DNA of 64,000 nucleotides, taken from assembly GCA_966128725.1 (NCBI GenBank), contig CBHYLN010000002.1, forward strand, positions 41,729 to 105,728. The letters are read 5' to 3'. Both the position numbers and the translations under genes were made by a program. How positions within the stretch are numbered: the stretch's first letter is position 1; the number at the start of each line of letters is the position of its first letter. Shown here piece after piece: positions 36,111 through 44,401 of the stretch. The notes under the pieces were generated by a model. It searched no databases. It was not told the DNA's origin and saw nothing but the letters and a program-made list of their open reading frames with translations. This stretch comes from JAFDZV01 sp966128725 (lineage in GTDB: Bacteria; Bacteroidota; Ignavibacteria; OLB7).

Positions 36111-36752
36111 ATGAAACACGATGCCGTTGTGCGCCTGCTTATGACACCCGTTACCAACAATCCCGATATCGTACTTCCGTGGGAGACGCTGGCGCGCGAA
36201 ACCTTCGCCGATTGTCGCATCTTCTCAATCGAGAAGGTCCGGCGGCGCAGCAGCGCCAGCGGTCGCGAGGGCGATTTCTTCACGATCGTCAGCAACGACT
36301 GGGTAAACGTTGTGGCGATTACGCCGGGGAACGAGTTGGTGCTGATCCGTCAGTATCGCCAGGGCTCCAACGAGATCACCCTTGAGATCCCTGGCGGGAT
36401 CGTCGACGAGGGAGAGGATCCGATTGATGCCGCGCGACGCGAGCTGTTGGAGGAAACCGGGTACTCGTGCGCCAGCGCCATGCTGATTGGGCGCGTGCGA
36501 CCGAACCCGGCGATCATGAACAATTGGGCATACACGGTACTGGCCACCGGGCTCTCCGAGCCGAGTGGTCAGGAGCTCGACGAACACGAGGAGATCGATG
36601 TATGCACGCTTCCGGTGGAACACGTTGAATCCATGCTGCGCGAGGGAGTGATAACGCACTCCCTCGTTGTGAACGCACTTCTCTGGTATAAACTGAACGG
36701 AATCTCGAGTGGCCAGGCCTTGGGAGCCACGACAGGAACGATTGATGGGTAA
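36111..36752 (+). CDS. NUDIX hydrolase, ADP-ribose pyrophosphatase-like
   Basis: The product has 213 residues from ATG 36111; GTG 36102 is an alternative. The Nudix box is complete: GIVDEGEDPIDAARRELLEE followed by TGY, matching GX5EX7REUXEEXGU. The preceding IRQYRQGSNEITLEIPGG is typical of ADP-ribose and nucleoside-diphosphate-sugar hydrolases. It would split ADP-ribose to AMP and ribose 5-phosphate. Its stop codon overlaps the parA start by 8 bases, an odd but tight coupling with the chromosome partition genes. Confidence 0.9.
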   Translation: MKHDAVVRLLMTPVTNNPDIVLPWETLARETFADCRIFSIEKVRRRSSASGREGDFFTIVSNDWVNVVAITPGNELVLIRQYRQGSNEITLEIPGGIVDEGEDPIDAARRELLEETGYSCASAMLIGRVRPNPAIMNNWAYTVLATGLSEPSGQELDEHEEIDVCTLPVEHVESMLREGVITHSLVVNALLWYKLNGISSGQALGATTGTIDG

Positions 36753-37722
36753 AGTAATAGCGATAGCGAATCAGAAGGGAGGCGTTGGCAAGACCACAAC
36801 GGCCGTGAACCTTGCGGCCTCGCTGGCTGCGGCCGAGCAGCCCACGTTGTTGATCGATATCGACGCCCAGGCAAACGCTTCCAGTGGGCTGGGAATCGAT
36901 TCGCAGAAGCTGAACAAGACGATCTACGAAGTGATTGTCGATGGGATTTCCCCTGCGGATGCTGCGCTTAAAACGGAGCTGCCGTGTCTGGATGTTATCC
37001 CGGCCCATATCAATCTTGTTGGCGCCGAAATCGAGATGATCGACGTTCCGAATCGCGAGCGTGTGCTGGCGCGCGCGTTGGAACCGATGCGCCGCGTGTA
37101 CACGTACATCATCATCGATTGCCCGCCTTCGCTCAGCCTTCTTACGCTGAATGCGCTGACCGCGGCGGACTCGATCCTTATCCCCGTGCAGTGTGAATAT
37201 TATGCGCTGGAGGGGTTGGGGCAGCTCCTCAATACGGTCTCGATCGTCAAGAAGCATCTTAACCCGGCACTGGATATCGAAGGCGTCCTGTTGACCATGT
37301 TCGACAGCCGGCTTCGTCTGTCCAATCAGGTTGCCGGCGAGGTGCGCCGCTATTTCGGCGACAAGGTGTTCCAGACCATGATCACGCGGAACGTGCGCCT
37401 GAGCGAGGCCCCAAGCCACGGCAAGCCGGTACTGCTGTACGATGCGCTGTCGATCGGCACCAAGAACTACATTGATCTCGCCACGGAGATTCTTCGGCGT
37501 GATGGCTTGCTCCCGAATGCGGAAGCAAGCGAGCCCGGATCGCCTGCTGTTTCCACCGCGCGGGCTTCGCGTCCGCAGGCCGGGCGCGTGCGCCCGTCGG
37601 CCGAGATGCCGGCGGGATCGGATGATGTTTCCGATGAGCCTGCCGCAACGGACGATGTGGCCGATACTCCCGACGCGATCCGCGACGACCAATCGTCGAC
37701 CGACCATTCATCGTTACGTTGA
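36745..37722 (+). CDS. parA: ParA chromosome partition ATPase
   Basis: This 325-residue P-loop ATPase of the ParA/Soj type has the deviant Walker A KGGVGKTT (residues 11-18, with the signature Lys), the A' motif with DIDAQANASSG, and Walker B-like YIIIDCPPSLSLL. It binds DNA as an ATP dimer and moves ParB-parS complexes. The C-terminal 75 residues after the core are an Ala/Pro/Asp-rich extension absent from Soj, possibly a disordered linker. I chose ATG 36745, directly before the MGKVIAIAN start seen in homologues. The parB gene follows at 10 bases. Confidence 0.95.
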   Translation: MGKVIAIANQKGGVGKTTTAVNLAASLAAAEQPTLLIDIDAQANASSGLGIDSQKLNKTIYEVIVDGISPADAALKTELPCLDVIPAHINLVGAEIEMIDVPNRERVLARALEPMRRVYTYIIIDCPPSLSLLTLNALTAADSILIPVQCEYYALEGLGQLLNTVSIVKKHLNPALDIEGVLLTMFDSRLRLSNQVAGEVRRYFGDKVFQTMITRNVRLSEAPSHGKPVLLYDALSIGTKNYIDLATEILRRDGLLPNAEASEPGSPAVSTARASRPQAGRVRPSAEMPAGSDDVSDEPAATDDVADTPDAIRDDQSSTDHSSLR

Positions 37723-37732
37723 TACTGGCACG

Positions 37733-38689
37733 ATGAGCAAGAGCAAGACAGCATTAGGACGAGGCCTGCAGGCGCTGTTGTCCACGAGCGTGCCGGAGAT
37801 CACACCCGAGGTTCGTGATGAGTTGCCACGCGACGACGGTCAGTCGGTTGGCACGATCTGCTTTGTGGATATCCAGAAGGTGCGGCGCAATCCCTTCCAG
37901 CCGCGCATCGATTTCAACGTTGACGCGCTGCGGGAGCTGACGCAATCGATTCAGGAGAACGGCGTGATCCAGCCGATCACCGTTCGCCGGGTTGATGGCG
38001 GCTTTGAACTGGTATCCGGCGAGCGCCGTGTTCGTGCCTCGATTGATGCCGGGCTGACGCAGATCCCGGCATACATTCTCAACGTGGAATCCGATCGCGC
38101 CATGATGGAGTTGGCGCTGATCGAGAACGTTCAACGCGAGAATCTTAACCCGATCGAAGTTGCACTGGGGTACCAGCGGCTACTGAAGGAGTGCGATCTT
38201 ACACAGGAAGATGTGGCCCAGAAGGTGGGCAAGGACCGCTCCACGGTTACCAACTTCATCCGATTGCTGAAACTGCCGGAGCCGATTCAGAGCTCGTTGC
38301 GCAACAACGAGATATCGATGGGACACGCTCGTGCGTTGTTGACGATTCCGGAAGACGGCGAGCGGCTGGCGGTATGGCGTAAGGTTCGCGACGAAGGGCT
38401 TTCGGTGCGCCGAACCGAACAGGTGGCCAAGGTTGCCGCCGAATCCGGTACGCGTGGCCCTAAAGCCAAAGCAGCCGCGCGCGCCTCGGCTGCCGATGAT
38501 GCTCCGAACGAGCCCGGCCTGTCGCTTACGTACTCCGAGTTCTCAACGCGATTGCAGCAGGTTCTGGGGACGCAGGTGCGCATTCGTGCGGCTGCCACTG
38601 GTGAGGGCACAATTGCGATCGACTTCTATTCCAACGAGGATTTTGAACGCCTGATGGAACTGCTCGAGATCATCGAGCGTCACGCGTAG
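37733..38689 (+). CDS. parB: ParB/Spo0J chromosome partition CTPase
   Basis: This 318-residue parS-binding protein has an N-terminal ALGRGLQALL (ParA-contact box), a CTP-binding fold with RNPFQPR and LVSGERRVRAS (GERR motif), ENVQRENLNPIEVA, and the helix-turn-helix LTQEDVAQKVGKDRSTVTNF. The C-terminal part (about 255-318) is the dimerisation domain. Together with ParA this is the chromosomal segregation pair, which usually lies near the replication origin, but I found no dnaA box cluster or perfect parS here. ATG 37733 is chosen by homology to the MSKSK-type starts. Confidence 0.95.
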   Translation: MSKSKTALGRGLQALLSTSVPEITPEVRDELPRDDGQSVGTICFVDIQKVRRNPFQPRIDFNVDALRELTQSIQENGVIQPITVRRVDGGFELVSGERRVRASIDAGLTQIPAYILNVESDRAMMELALIENVQRENLNPIEVALGYQRLLKECDLTQEDVAQKVGKDRSTVTNFIRLLKLPEPIQSSLRNNEISMGHARALLTIPEDGERLAVWRKVRDEGLSVRRTEQVAKVAAESGTRGPKAKAAARASAADDAPNEPGLSLTYSEFSTRLQQVLGTQVRIRAAATGEGTIAIDFYSNEDFERLMELLEIIERHA

Positions 38690-38705
38690 TGTTGCCGAAC
38701 TGCAA

Positions 38706-39281
38706 ATGGAAATGACCGACTACCTCGCGATTCTCGGCATGATTGCCGGTGGAGCCTATCTGGTGATGGCGGTGCTCGCCTTCAACCGGTCGCGGCAGCG
38801 TCATGCCGAAGCCGCCCAATCGGGTTCCGCGCAGGTTATTCTCAGCATCGAGGATGCAGGGCTGCAGGAGGGGGAGTCAACTTCCGATCGCATGCACAAG
38901 CTGGCAGGATTCTGTGCCTCGATCGGACGTCGTGTGTTCGCCGAGGATTTCGACTTTACGGTTGAAAGCCTTGCACGGGTGGATCGTGTTATCGTTGCCG
39001 GCTGGGGGAACGTCGAGCCCGACGAAATTAACCCCATGGTGATACAGTCCTTTGGCGCATACGTGGGTGAGGTTCTTTCGCGGCGTACGCGCGGGCGGTG
39101 GGTGAGCGGCATGACCGACTCCGACCCCGCAACCATCTTGTTCCTGGCGCCCAACGACGAAACCGTAAGTGTCTCTCCGTTCCTGCTGGTACGCGAGAAA
39201 TTTGAACGGATGTATCAGTTCGATCTCTCCATTGCGTTTACCGCGCTCGAGCAGAAGCTGAAGGAGTTGAAGGTGGCATGA
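38706..39281 (+). CDS. Membrane-anchored protein of unknown function
   Basis: The 191-residue protein has one N-terminal TM helix (about residues 6-25, YLAILGMIAGGAYLVMAVLAF), a charged linker and a soluble domain with FCASIGRRVFAEDFDFTVES, INPMVIQSFGAYVGEVLSRR and a C-terminal helix. I do not recognise the family. The AYVGEVL pattern is reminiscent of small domains of unknown function that recur in Bacteroidota. It lies 16 bases after parB and overlaps the thioesterase gene by ATGA, so it belongs to the parAB operon by position. Its stop-start overlap suggests translational coupling. Confidence 0.6.
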   Translation: MEMTDYLAILGMIAGGAYLVMAVLAFNRSRQRHAEAAQSGSAQVILSIEDAGLQEGESTSDRMHKLAGFCASIGRRVFAEDFDFTVESLARVDRVIVAGWGNVEPDEINPMVIQSFGAYVGEVLSRRTRGRWVSGMTDSDPATILFLAPNDETVSVSPFLLVREKFERMYQFDLSIAFTALEQKLKELKVA

Positions 39282-39700
39282 TTCACCATCAGACGCGGAT
39301 ACGGGTTCGGTATCCCGACACCGACAAGATGGGAGTTGTGTACCACGGGGTGTACGTGGAGTACCTTGAAACGGGCCGTACCGAAATGATGCGCGAGCTG
39401 GGCCTTGCCAACTCGGCGTTGGAATCCAGCGGTGTGATGCTGCCTGTGCTGGATGTCGTGCTTTCGATTCGTCGGCCGGCGCGCTACGACGAGATCCTTA
39501 CCGTGCATACGTTTGTGCGCCGCCAGATTGGTGCTCGCATGGTGCTGGAGTACGAGATTCGCCGCGACGACGAGCTGCTGGTTACCGGCAGTACCTCGCA
39601 TGCGTTTACCACTGTCGACACGATGAAGCCTGTCCGCCCGCCACGCGAGTTTCTCGCGATGATCGCAGCTGGCGATGATGGGACAGGTCTGGCAGGCTGA
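39278..39700 (+). CDS. 4HBT/YbgC-family acyl-CoA thioesterase
   Basis: This 140-residue hotdog-fold enzyme has the signature RVRYPDTDKMGVVYHGVYVEY, holding the catalytic Asp and the YHxxYxxY motif of the 4-hydroxybenzoyl-CoA thioesterase/YbgC group. Members hydrolyse short-chain or aromatic acyl-CoA and YbgC associates with the Tol-Pal envelope system. No tolQ/R/A gene follows here, so a Tol role is not supported. It ends the run that started with NUDIX-parA-parB. The next gene is convergent, 38 bases away. Confidence 0.9.
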   Translation: MIHHQTRIRVRYPDTDKMGVVYHGVYVEYLETGRTEMMRELGLANSALESSGVMLPVLDVVLSIRRPARYDEILTVHTFVRRQIGARMVLEYEIRRDDELLVTGSTSHAFTTVDTMKPVRPPREFLAMIAAGDDGTGLAG

Positions 39701-39738
39701 GTAATTGATATCCCACCAATTCCGATACCCTCTTGCAG

Positions 39739-41481
39739 TCAGCGTTTGGATGTGCGGAGCTGCGCTGTACCGTTACTGCTGTTGCGTTCGTATACGGCAA
39801 GCCGCAGGCTGGTGTTGTGGGGCAGAAAGCGCACGGGCAATTCCGTGCGCCGGTATGAGTGCGTCAACATCGTGTCGACCCCGGGCAATGCAGTAAGGGC
39901 GTTCTCCGAAGTCAGCGTTGAGCCTGTGATTCCCGAAAGGCTGTCGCCGAGGTCGGCGACAATGAACGCCGGCCGTGTTGATAGAAGGTGAGTCTGTACC
40001 AGCCGGCGCCATTCGACAGGTGCAAACGGTGCAATTATGAATGCCGAGTGGTAGATCGGAATCACGGGCACGTTCCGGTTATACAGGTACAGCATACCCG
40101 CCTGGCTGGAAAGCACGAACAGGTCGGAATCGTTCCTTGCTTTCCATAGTCGGTTGAATCCGCCGAACATTCCGGTTGGGTATACCACTCGCTTATTGTC
40201 CTCAACGTCGATGTGGTCCGGGTCCTGAAGGATGTCCAGACGTTCGTAAACCATCATCAGCGTATGCCAGGTGTAGCCAGGCAACGGACCAAACAACAGG
40301 GCGCATGCCAGCAGCAGTGGCGCCAGCAGGCGCGTGTAACCGTGCCACACATGGTGCCGTGCCAGCCATGCGAGGGTGTGGGTAATGCCAGCCGCCGCCA
40401 GTATCGCGCCAAACGGCATGATGCGGATGAAGTGATACGACGGATACTTGCCTTCGATTACAACCGTGGCAATCATGGCCAGGAATGCCATGGTACAGAA
40501 ACGCATCAGCTCGTTCAGTGGAGAGGTTTGTGTACGTACGTCCGTTGGGGGCTCGATAGGCCCTGTATGTGGTGCTGATGGCCACCAGCCAAGCGCTGCG
40601 ATAATTGCCGTGCATGTTGGCAGCAGAAGAACAAGGGTGTAGTCCTGTGCCAGATGCTGCGGCAGAAGAGTTGCCAGATTGCGCGCCCATGTGGTGGGCG
40701 AGGCAAGTTCGATTGCACCGTAGGCCCGTGTGAACTCCATCACCTGCGCGAACTGATGCCATGCGTTCCCAAGCGTGATATAGGCTGCAAGCAACGCCAC
40801 CGCAATCGAGAATCCACCAACCAGGCCAAGCAGGCTGGCAAGTCGGCGTGATCGGGTAACGTCATGACGAAGCGCGATAACAAGTGCCGCAACCGGCAGG
40901 AGCCCGGCAAGCGTGAACTTCATCAACATCAGCGCGCCAATCGCCAGCCCGGCGATGATGGCGGCGCGCGGTGATCGCTGTTTCAGGATACACCAGGCGG
41001 TGATAGTGCCAAACAAACCGGTGAAGGCCTCCGACTGCGCCAGGTCGCCGAAACCCTGCGAGTAGTACAGGGCAGTGTAGAGGAATGCGGCCAACGCCGC
41101 TGTAAAATCACCGGCGCCCAGATGGCGAAGAAGCCGAACGATCAGCAGGCACGTCATGGCCTGAACTATCAAATCAAGAAGCCGGATATCGGCGCCATTC
41201 CACTGAAGGAGTCCGGCCAGTGCATACAGATGATAGATAAGCGGCGGTTTGATGTCGATGATGTCGCGGTACATGACCGCACCGTTCAGGATGCGCTGTC
41301 CGCTTACGTAGAACAGTGATTGATCGTGCCCCAGCGGCAGCATTAACGACGGCAGTGCCACAAGCAACAACGCCCCTCCGACCAACCACCATGCGCGTCT
41401 CGACAGCCGGTGTTCTTCCGGCCGTGTATCGAACAGGCGAAGAAGGCGCGGTTGTTTGTTGTGCGGCCGTTGGTTGTTCAT
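39739..41481 (-). CDS. GT39-like membrane glycosyltransferase
   Basis: The 580-residue integral membrane enzyme has about 10-12 TM helices. The N-terminal GHDQSLFYVSGQRILNGAVM and RDIIDIKPPLIYHLYALAGLL resemble the ArnT/PMT (GT39/GT83) luminal loop, including an acidic Asp near the start (GHDQ) that is the usual catalytic residue. Such enzymes use lipid-linked sugars to decorate lipid A or proteins at the periplasmic side. The start is ATG 41481; the longer frame upstream adds an unsupported Arg-rich stretch. The C-terminal 200 residues are soluble. Substrate is unknown. It lies convergent to the thioesterase gene. Confidence 0.8.
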   Translation of the reverse strand: MNNQRPHNKQPRLLRLFDTRPEEHRLSRRAWWLVGGALLLVALPSLMLPLGHDQSLFYVSGQRILNGAVMYRDIIDIKPPLIYHLYALAGLLQWNGADIRLLDLIVQAMTCLLIVRLLRHLGAGDFTAALAAFLYTALYYSQGFGDLAQSEAFTGLFGTITAWCILKQRSPRAAIIAGLAIGALMLMKFTLAGLLPVAALVIALRHDVTRSRRLASLLGLVGGFSIAVALLAAYITLGNAWHQFAQVMEFTRAYGAIELASPTTWARNLATLLPQHLAQDYTLVLLLPTCTAIIAALGWWPSAPHTGPIEPPTDVRTQTSPLNELMRFCTMAFLAMIATVVIEGKYPSYHFIRIMPFGAILAAAGITHTLAWLARHHVWHGYTRLLAPLLLACALLFGPLPGYTWHTLMMVYERLDILQDPDHIDVEDNKRVVYPTGMFGGFNRLWKARNDSDLFVLSSQAGMLYLYNRNVPVIPIYHSAFIIAPFAPVEWRRLVQTHLLSTRPAFIVADLGDSLSGITGSTLTSENALTALPGVDTMLTHSYRRTELPVRFLPHNTSLRLAVYERNSSNGTAQLRTSKR

Positions 41482-41674
41482 GTAGGCAGAGTGTCGATGA
41501 AAGCCCGTGCGGCGTGTCCGATGCGATGCGCGAGGAATATACTTCGGCGATGATGCCAATGCGAGTGCCGCGTTTGCGCAGCCATGATATGCGAAGCGCC
41601 CTAACTGATCTCCAGCCAGGGCGCTCCGTATCAATACCAGAACATGAATGTGACAACGGCATGGGCCGCCTGGA

Positions 41675-42796
41675 TCAGCGAGCCTCGATCGGCGAGTACT
41701 TCTGATCCACCTTGCCTGTATAGTCCGCTGCCGGACGGATCAGGCGGTTATCAAGCTGCTGCTCGATGATGTGCGCTGTCCAGCCGCTCATACGGCTCAT
41801 GGCGAAGATCGGCGTGAACAGGTCGATCGGAATCCCCATCACATAGTATGCCGATGCGGAATAGAAGTCCACGTTCGGATACAGTCCCTTCTGCTCCAGC
41901 ACGGTTTGCTCGATGGTGCGCGACATGTCGTACCACTGGCGCTGGCCTGCCTCGGTGCACAATTGCTCGGAGAACCGACGCAGATGTGTGGCGCGCGGGT
42001 CTTCGGTCTTGTACACACGATGGCCGAAGCCCATGATCTTACGCTTGCTGGCAAGTGCGTCGGTGATCCACTGCTGCACCTGTGCCGGGTCGCCGATCTC
42101 CAGGAGCATCTTCATCACCTGCTCGTTGGCACCACCGTGCAACGGACCCTTCAACGCGCCGATGGCGCCTACAACCGCCGAGTACATGTCCGACAATGTT
42201 GCGGCGATCACGCGGGCCGTGAACGTGGAAGCATTGAACTCGTGATCGGCATGCAGGATCAGCGCGGTGTCGAACATCTTCACATGCTCGGCGGATGCCT
42301 CAGTACCCAGCAACATCCAGAGGAAGTTTGCCGCGATCGAAAGCTCCGGCTTGGGCATGTGGATATCGGCACCGGTGCGGATGCGGTGCAACAGCGCCAC
42401 AACAATCGGCGTCTTGGCAAGAAGCCGGATCGCCTTGCGATAGTTTGCCTCGCGGCTGTTGTCGTTACGATCAGGATCGAAGAACGACAACGAACTCGTG
42501 ATTCCACGAAGGGCCTCCATGCCGCTCACGTCCGACGGAAGCGACATCATCTGCCCGACGATCTGGCGTGGGAGATGTGCTTCGGCACGAAGCTGCGCGA
42601 CGAATTCGTCCAACTGCGACTGCGTCGGCAGGTCGCCGTTCAGCAGCAGATAGGCAACTTCCTCGAAGCTTCCCTGTACCAGTTCGTGGATATCGTAACC
42701 GCGGTAGATCAGCCTACCTTCCCGGCCGTCGATGAAGCAGATCGCCGACTCACCGGCGATGACATCTTCAAGGCCCTTCTTTTGTACCTCAGCCAT
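41675..42796 (-). CDS. Citrate synthase
   Basis: This 373-residue TCA-cycle enzyme condenses acetyl-CoA and oxaloacetate. It starts MAEVQKKGLEDVIAGESAIC, then IDGREGRLIYRGYDIHELV, the classical type I motif. The active-site His/Asp/His triad can be placed: HADHEFNASTFTARV (His), PLHGGANEQVMKML (His) and the Asp in PNVDFYSASAYYVMGIP. ATG 42796 is chosen by the family start; the frame runs further upstream without support. It is a standard bacterial short citrate synthase and could instead be a 2-methylcitrate synthase, given the mutase at the left end. Confidence 0.95.
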   Translation of the reverse strand: MAEVQKKGLEDVIAGESAICFIDGREGRLIYRGYDIHELVQGSFEEVAYLLLNGDLPTQSQLDEFVAQLRAEAHLPRQIVGQMMSLPSDVSGMEALRGITSSLSFFDPDRNDNSREANYRKAIRLLAKTPIVVALLHRIRTGADIHMPKPELSIAANFLWMLLGTEASAEHVKMFDTALILHADHEFNASTFTARVIAATLSDMYSAVVGAIGALKGPLHGGANEQVMKMLLEIGDPAQVQQWITDALASKRKIMGFGHRVYKTEDPRATHLRRFSEQLCTEAGQRQWYDMSRTIEQTVLEQKGLYPNVDFYSASAYYVMGIPIDLFTPIFAMSRMSGWTAHIIEQQLDNRLIRPAADYTGKVDQKYSPIEAR

Positions 42797-43070
42797 AGCG
42801 ACTTGTTGTTGGCGTTTTATGAGTGAACGAATGCAAAAATCATGCGAAGATAGGAAAACTCTGCGAGTTGCTGCGCCGTTGAAATGCCGGTTGTCGACCC
42901 GAAAAACAACGAGGGGCGTTCGATCCCTTCGATGTATGCGGTAACCACGGCCTGATGCCGAGCGGTGCCGTCCTGTGGCCAATTTGTGAACATCTGCATC
43001 AGGGCTGGCGGGCATGCCGAATTGCGCCCGGCGCCGTGTTCATCCCTGGCGTTTGCGTATACTTCGTGCA

Positions 43071-44306
43071 ATGCGCTTCCGACAGTATACTCTCCTGATC
43101 GCACGCCGCTACCTTGCGCCCAGTCGCCGCAACCGGTTCGTGAACTTCATCACGGCGATCGCGGTGCTTGGGGTAATGTTCGGCGTTTCGGCACTGCTGA
43201 TTTCGATGGCCATCCTCGACGGCTTCGATCAAACGCTGCGTGCCAACATGGTTTCCTTCCTTGGGCACATCGAGGTAACATCATTCGGGGGGCGCCCGCT
43301 TACCGGGTATCAACGGATGATCGAAACCCTGCCGCGCAAGGTAACGTCGGTGGCGGCGGTAAGCCCGTACGCCTCGCGTGAGGCGATTATCCGCTCGCGG
43401 GCTACACTGGAGGGGGTGCTGCTGAAGGGGGTGCTGCCGGCGAACGACGTTTCGGCGATACGTTCGAAGATCATTGCCGGCGCCTACAATCTTCCCGAGC
43501 CCTCGGATTCCGGTTTGCCGACCATCATCATCGGCGAACGCCTTGCCCAGAAGCTCCGGGTGGCGCTTGGCGACAGCGTTGTGGTGTTTGCGCCGAACGG
43601 TCCGCCCACGCCCGAGAATCCGCCGGCGATCGAGCAGTTCGTGATCGGCGGCATCTACCGGACCGGGATGGCCCAGTTCGACGACATCTACACCTATACG
43701 TCGCTTGGGGTTGCCCGGCGGTTGTTCGAGCTGCCCGGCGACCAGGTGACAGGGTATGATATCGTGGTGCGCGATGTGGCCAATGTGGAGGAAACCGCCC
43801 GCCAGCTCGACACGGCCATGGGATTCCCGCACTATCCGCGCACCGTGTACGACATCTATCAATCAATCTTTGCCTGGCTCGATCTCCAGCGCGCGCCGAT
43901 TCCGATAGTGCTTGGCCTTATCACAATCGTGGCCGTGTTTAACGTGGCTTCCACGCTGTTGATGGTGGTGCTCGAGAAAACCGAGTCGATCGGCGTGCTG
44001 GCCACGCTGGGCTCGCGGCCCGGCGGTGTGATGGGGGTGTTCGTGGGCCAGGGGTTGCTGATCGGCATTACAGGCACTGCCCTTGGGGTGGTGCTTTCGC
44101 TGGGGTTCACGCTGGCACAGACGGAGTTCAAGTTTCTCCGACTGGATCCGTTGATCTACTTCATCGACGCCGTGCCCGTGGTGTTTGTCGGGTGGCATTA
44201 CGCCCTGGTGGTTTCGGTGTCGCTTGTTCTGTGCATCGTTTCCACAGTGCTGCCTGCGTGGATCGCCTCCACGGTGAGCCCCGTAACGGCGCTTCGTTTT
44301 CGTTGA
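43071..44306 (+). CDS. Lipoprotein-releasing ABC permease (LolC/LolE family)
   Basis: The 411-residue FtsX/MacB-type permease has four TM helices: one near the N-terminus (FVNFITAIAVLGVMFGVSALL) and three in the last third (from about 285), with a large periplasmic domain between. The stretch RFRQYTLLIARRYLAPSRRNRF matches LolC/E openings. It would work with the LolD ATPase to release lipoproteins from the inner membrane to LolA; no lolD is seen here. ATG 43071 is chosen by homology, with TATACTTCG just upstream. The many lipoproteins in this window make a Lol role plausible. Confidence 0.9.
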   Translation: MRFRQYTLLIARRYLAPSRRNRFVNFITAIAVLGVMFGVSALLISMAILDGFDQTLRANMVSFLGHIEVTSFGGRPLTGYQRMIETLPRKVTSVAAVSPYASREAIIRSRATLEGVLLKGVLPANDVSAIRSKIIAGAYNLPEPSDSGLPTIIIGERLAQKLRVALGDSVVVFAPNGPPTPENPPAIEQFVIGGIYRTGMAQFDDIYTYTSLGVARRLFELPGDQVTGYDIVVRDVANVEETARQLDTAMGFPHYPRTVYDIYQSIFAWLDLQRAPIPIVLGLITIVAVFNVASTLLMVVLEKTESIGVLATLGSRPGGVMGVFVGQGLLIGITGTALGVVLSLGFTLAQTEFKFLRLDPLIYFIDAVPVVFVGWHYALVVSVSLVLCIVSTVLPAWIASTVSPVTALRFR

Positions 44307-44326
44307 CCCACCCGTATGCCATGCAC

Positions 44327-44352
44327 AGCCGGCACCAGCCGTGTGCCGGGCT
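44327..44352 (+). terminator. Hairpin after LolC/E-type gene, no U-tract
   Basis: AGCCGGCAC pairs with GTGCCGGGCT, one bulged base, around a 7-base loop. It is 20 bases after the stop. The dnaG start lies 50 bases beyond. Confidence 0.4.
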
Positions 44353-44401
44353 CATCGTCCATAAATCCTCTACGGCCCTTTGGCCGTGATCGCAGCGAAC
44401 G

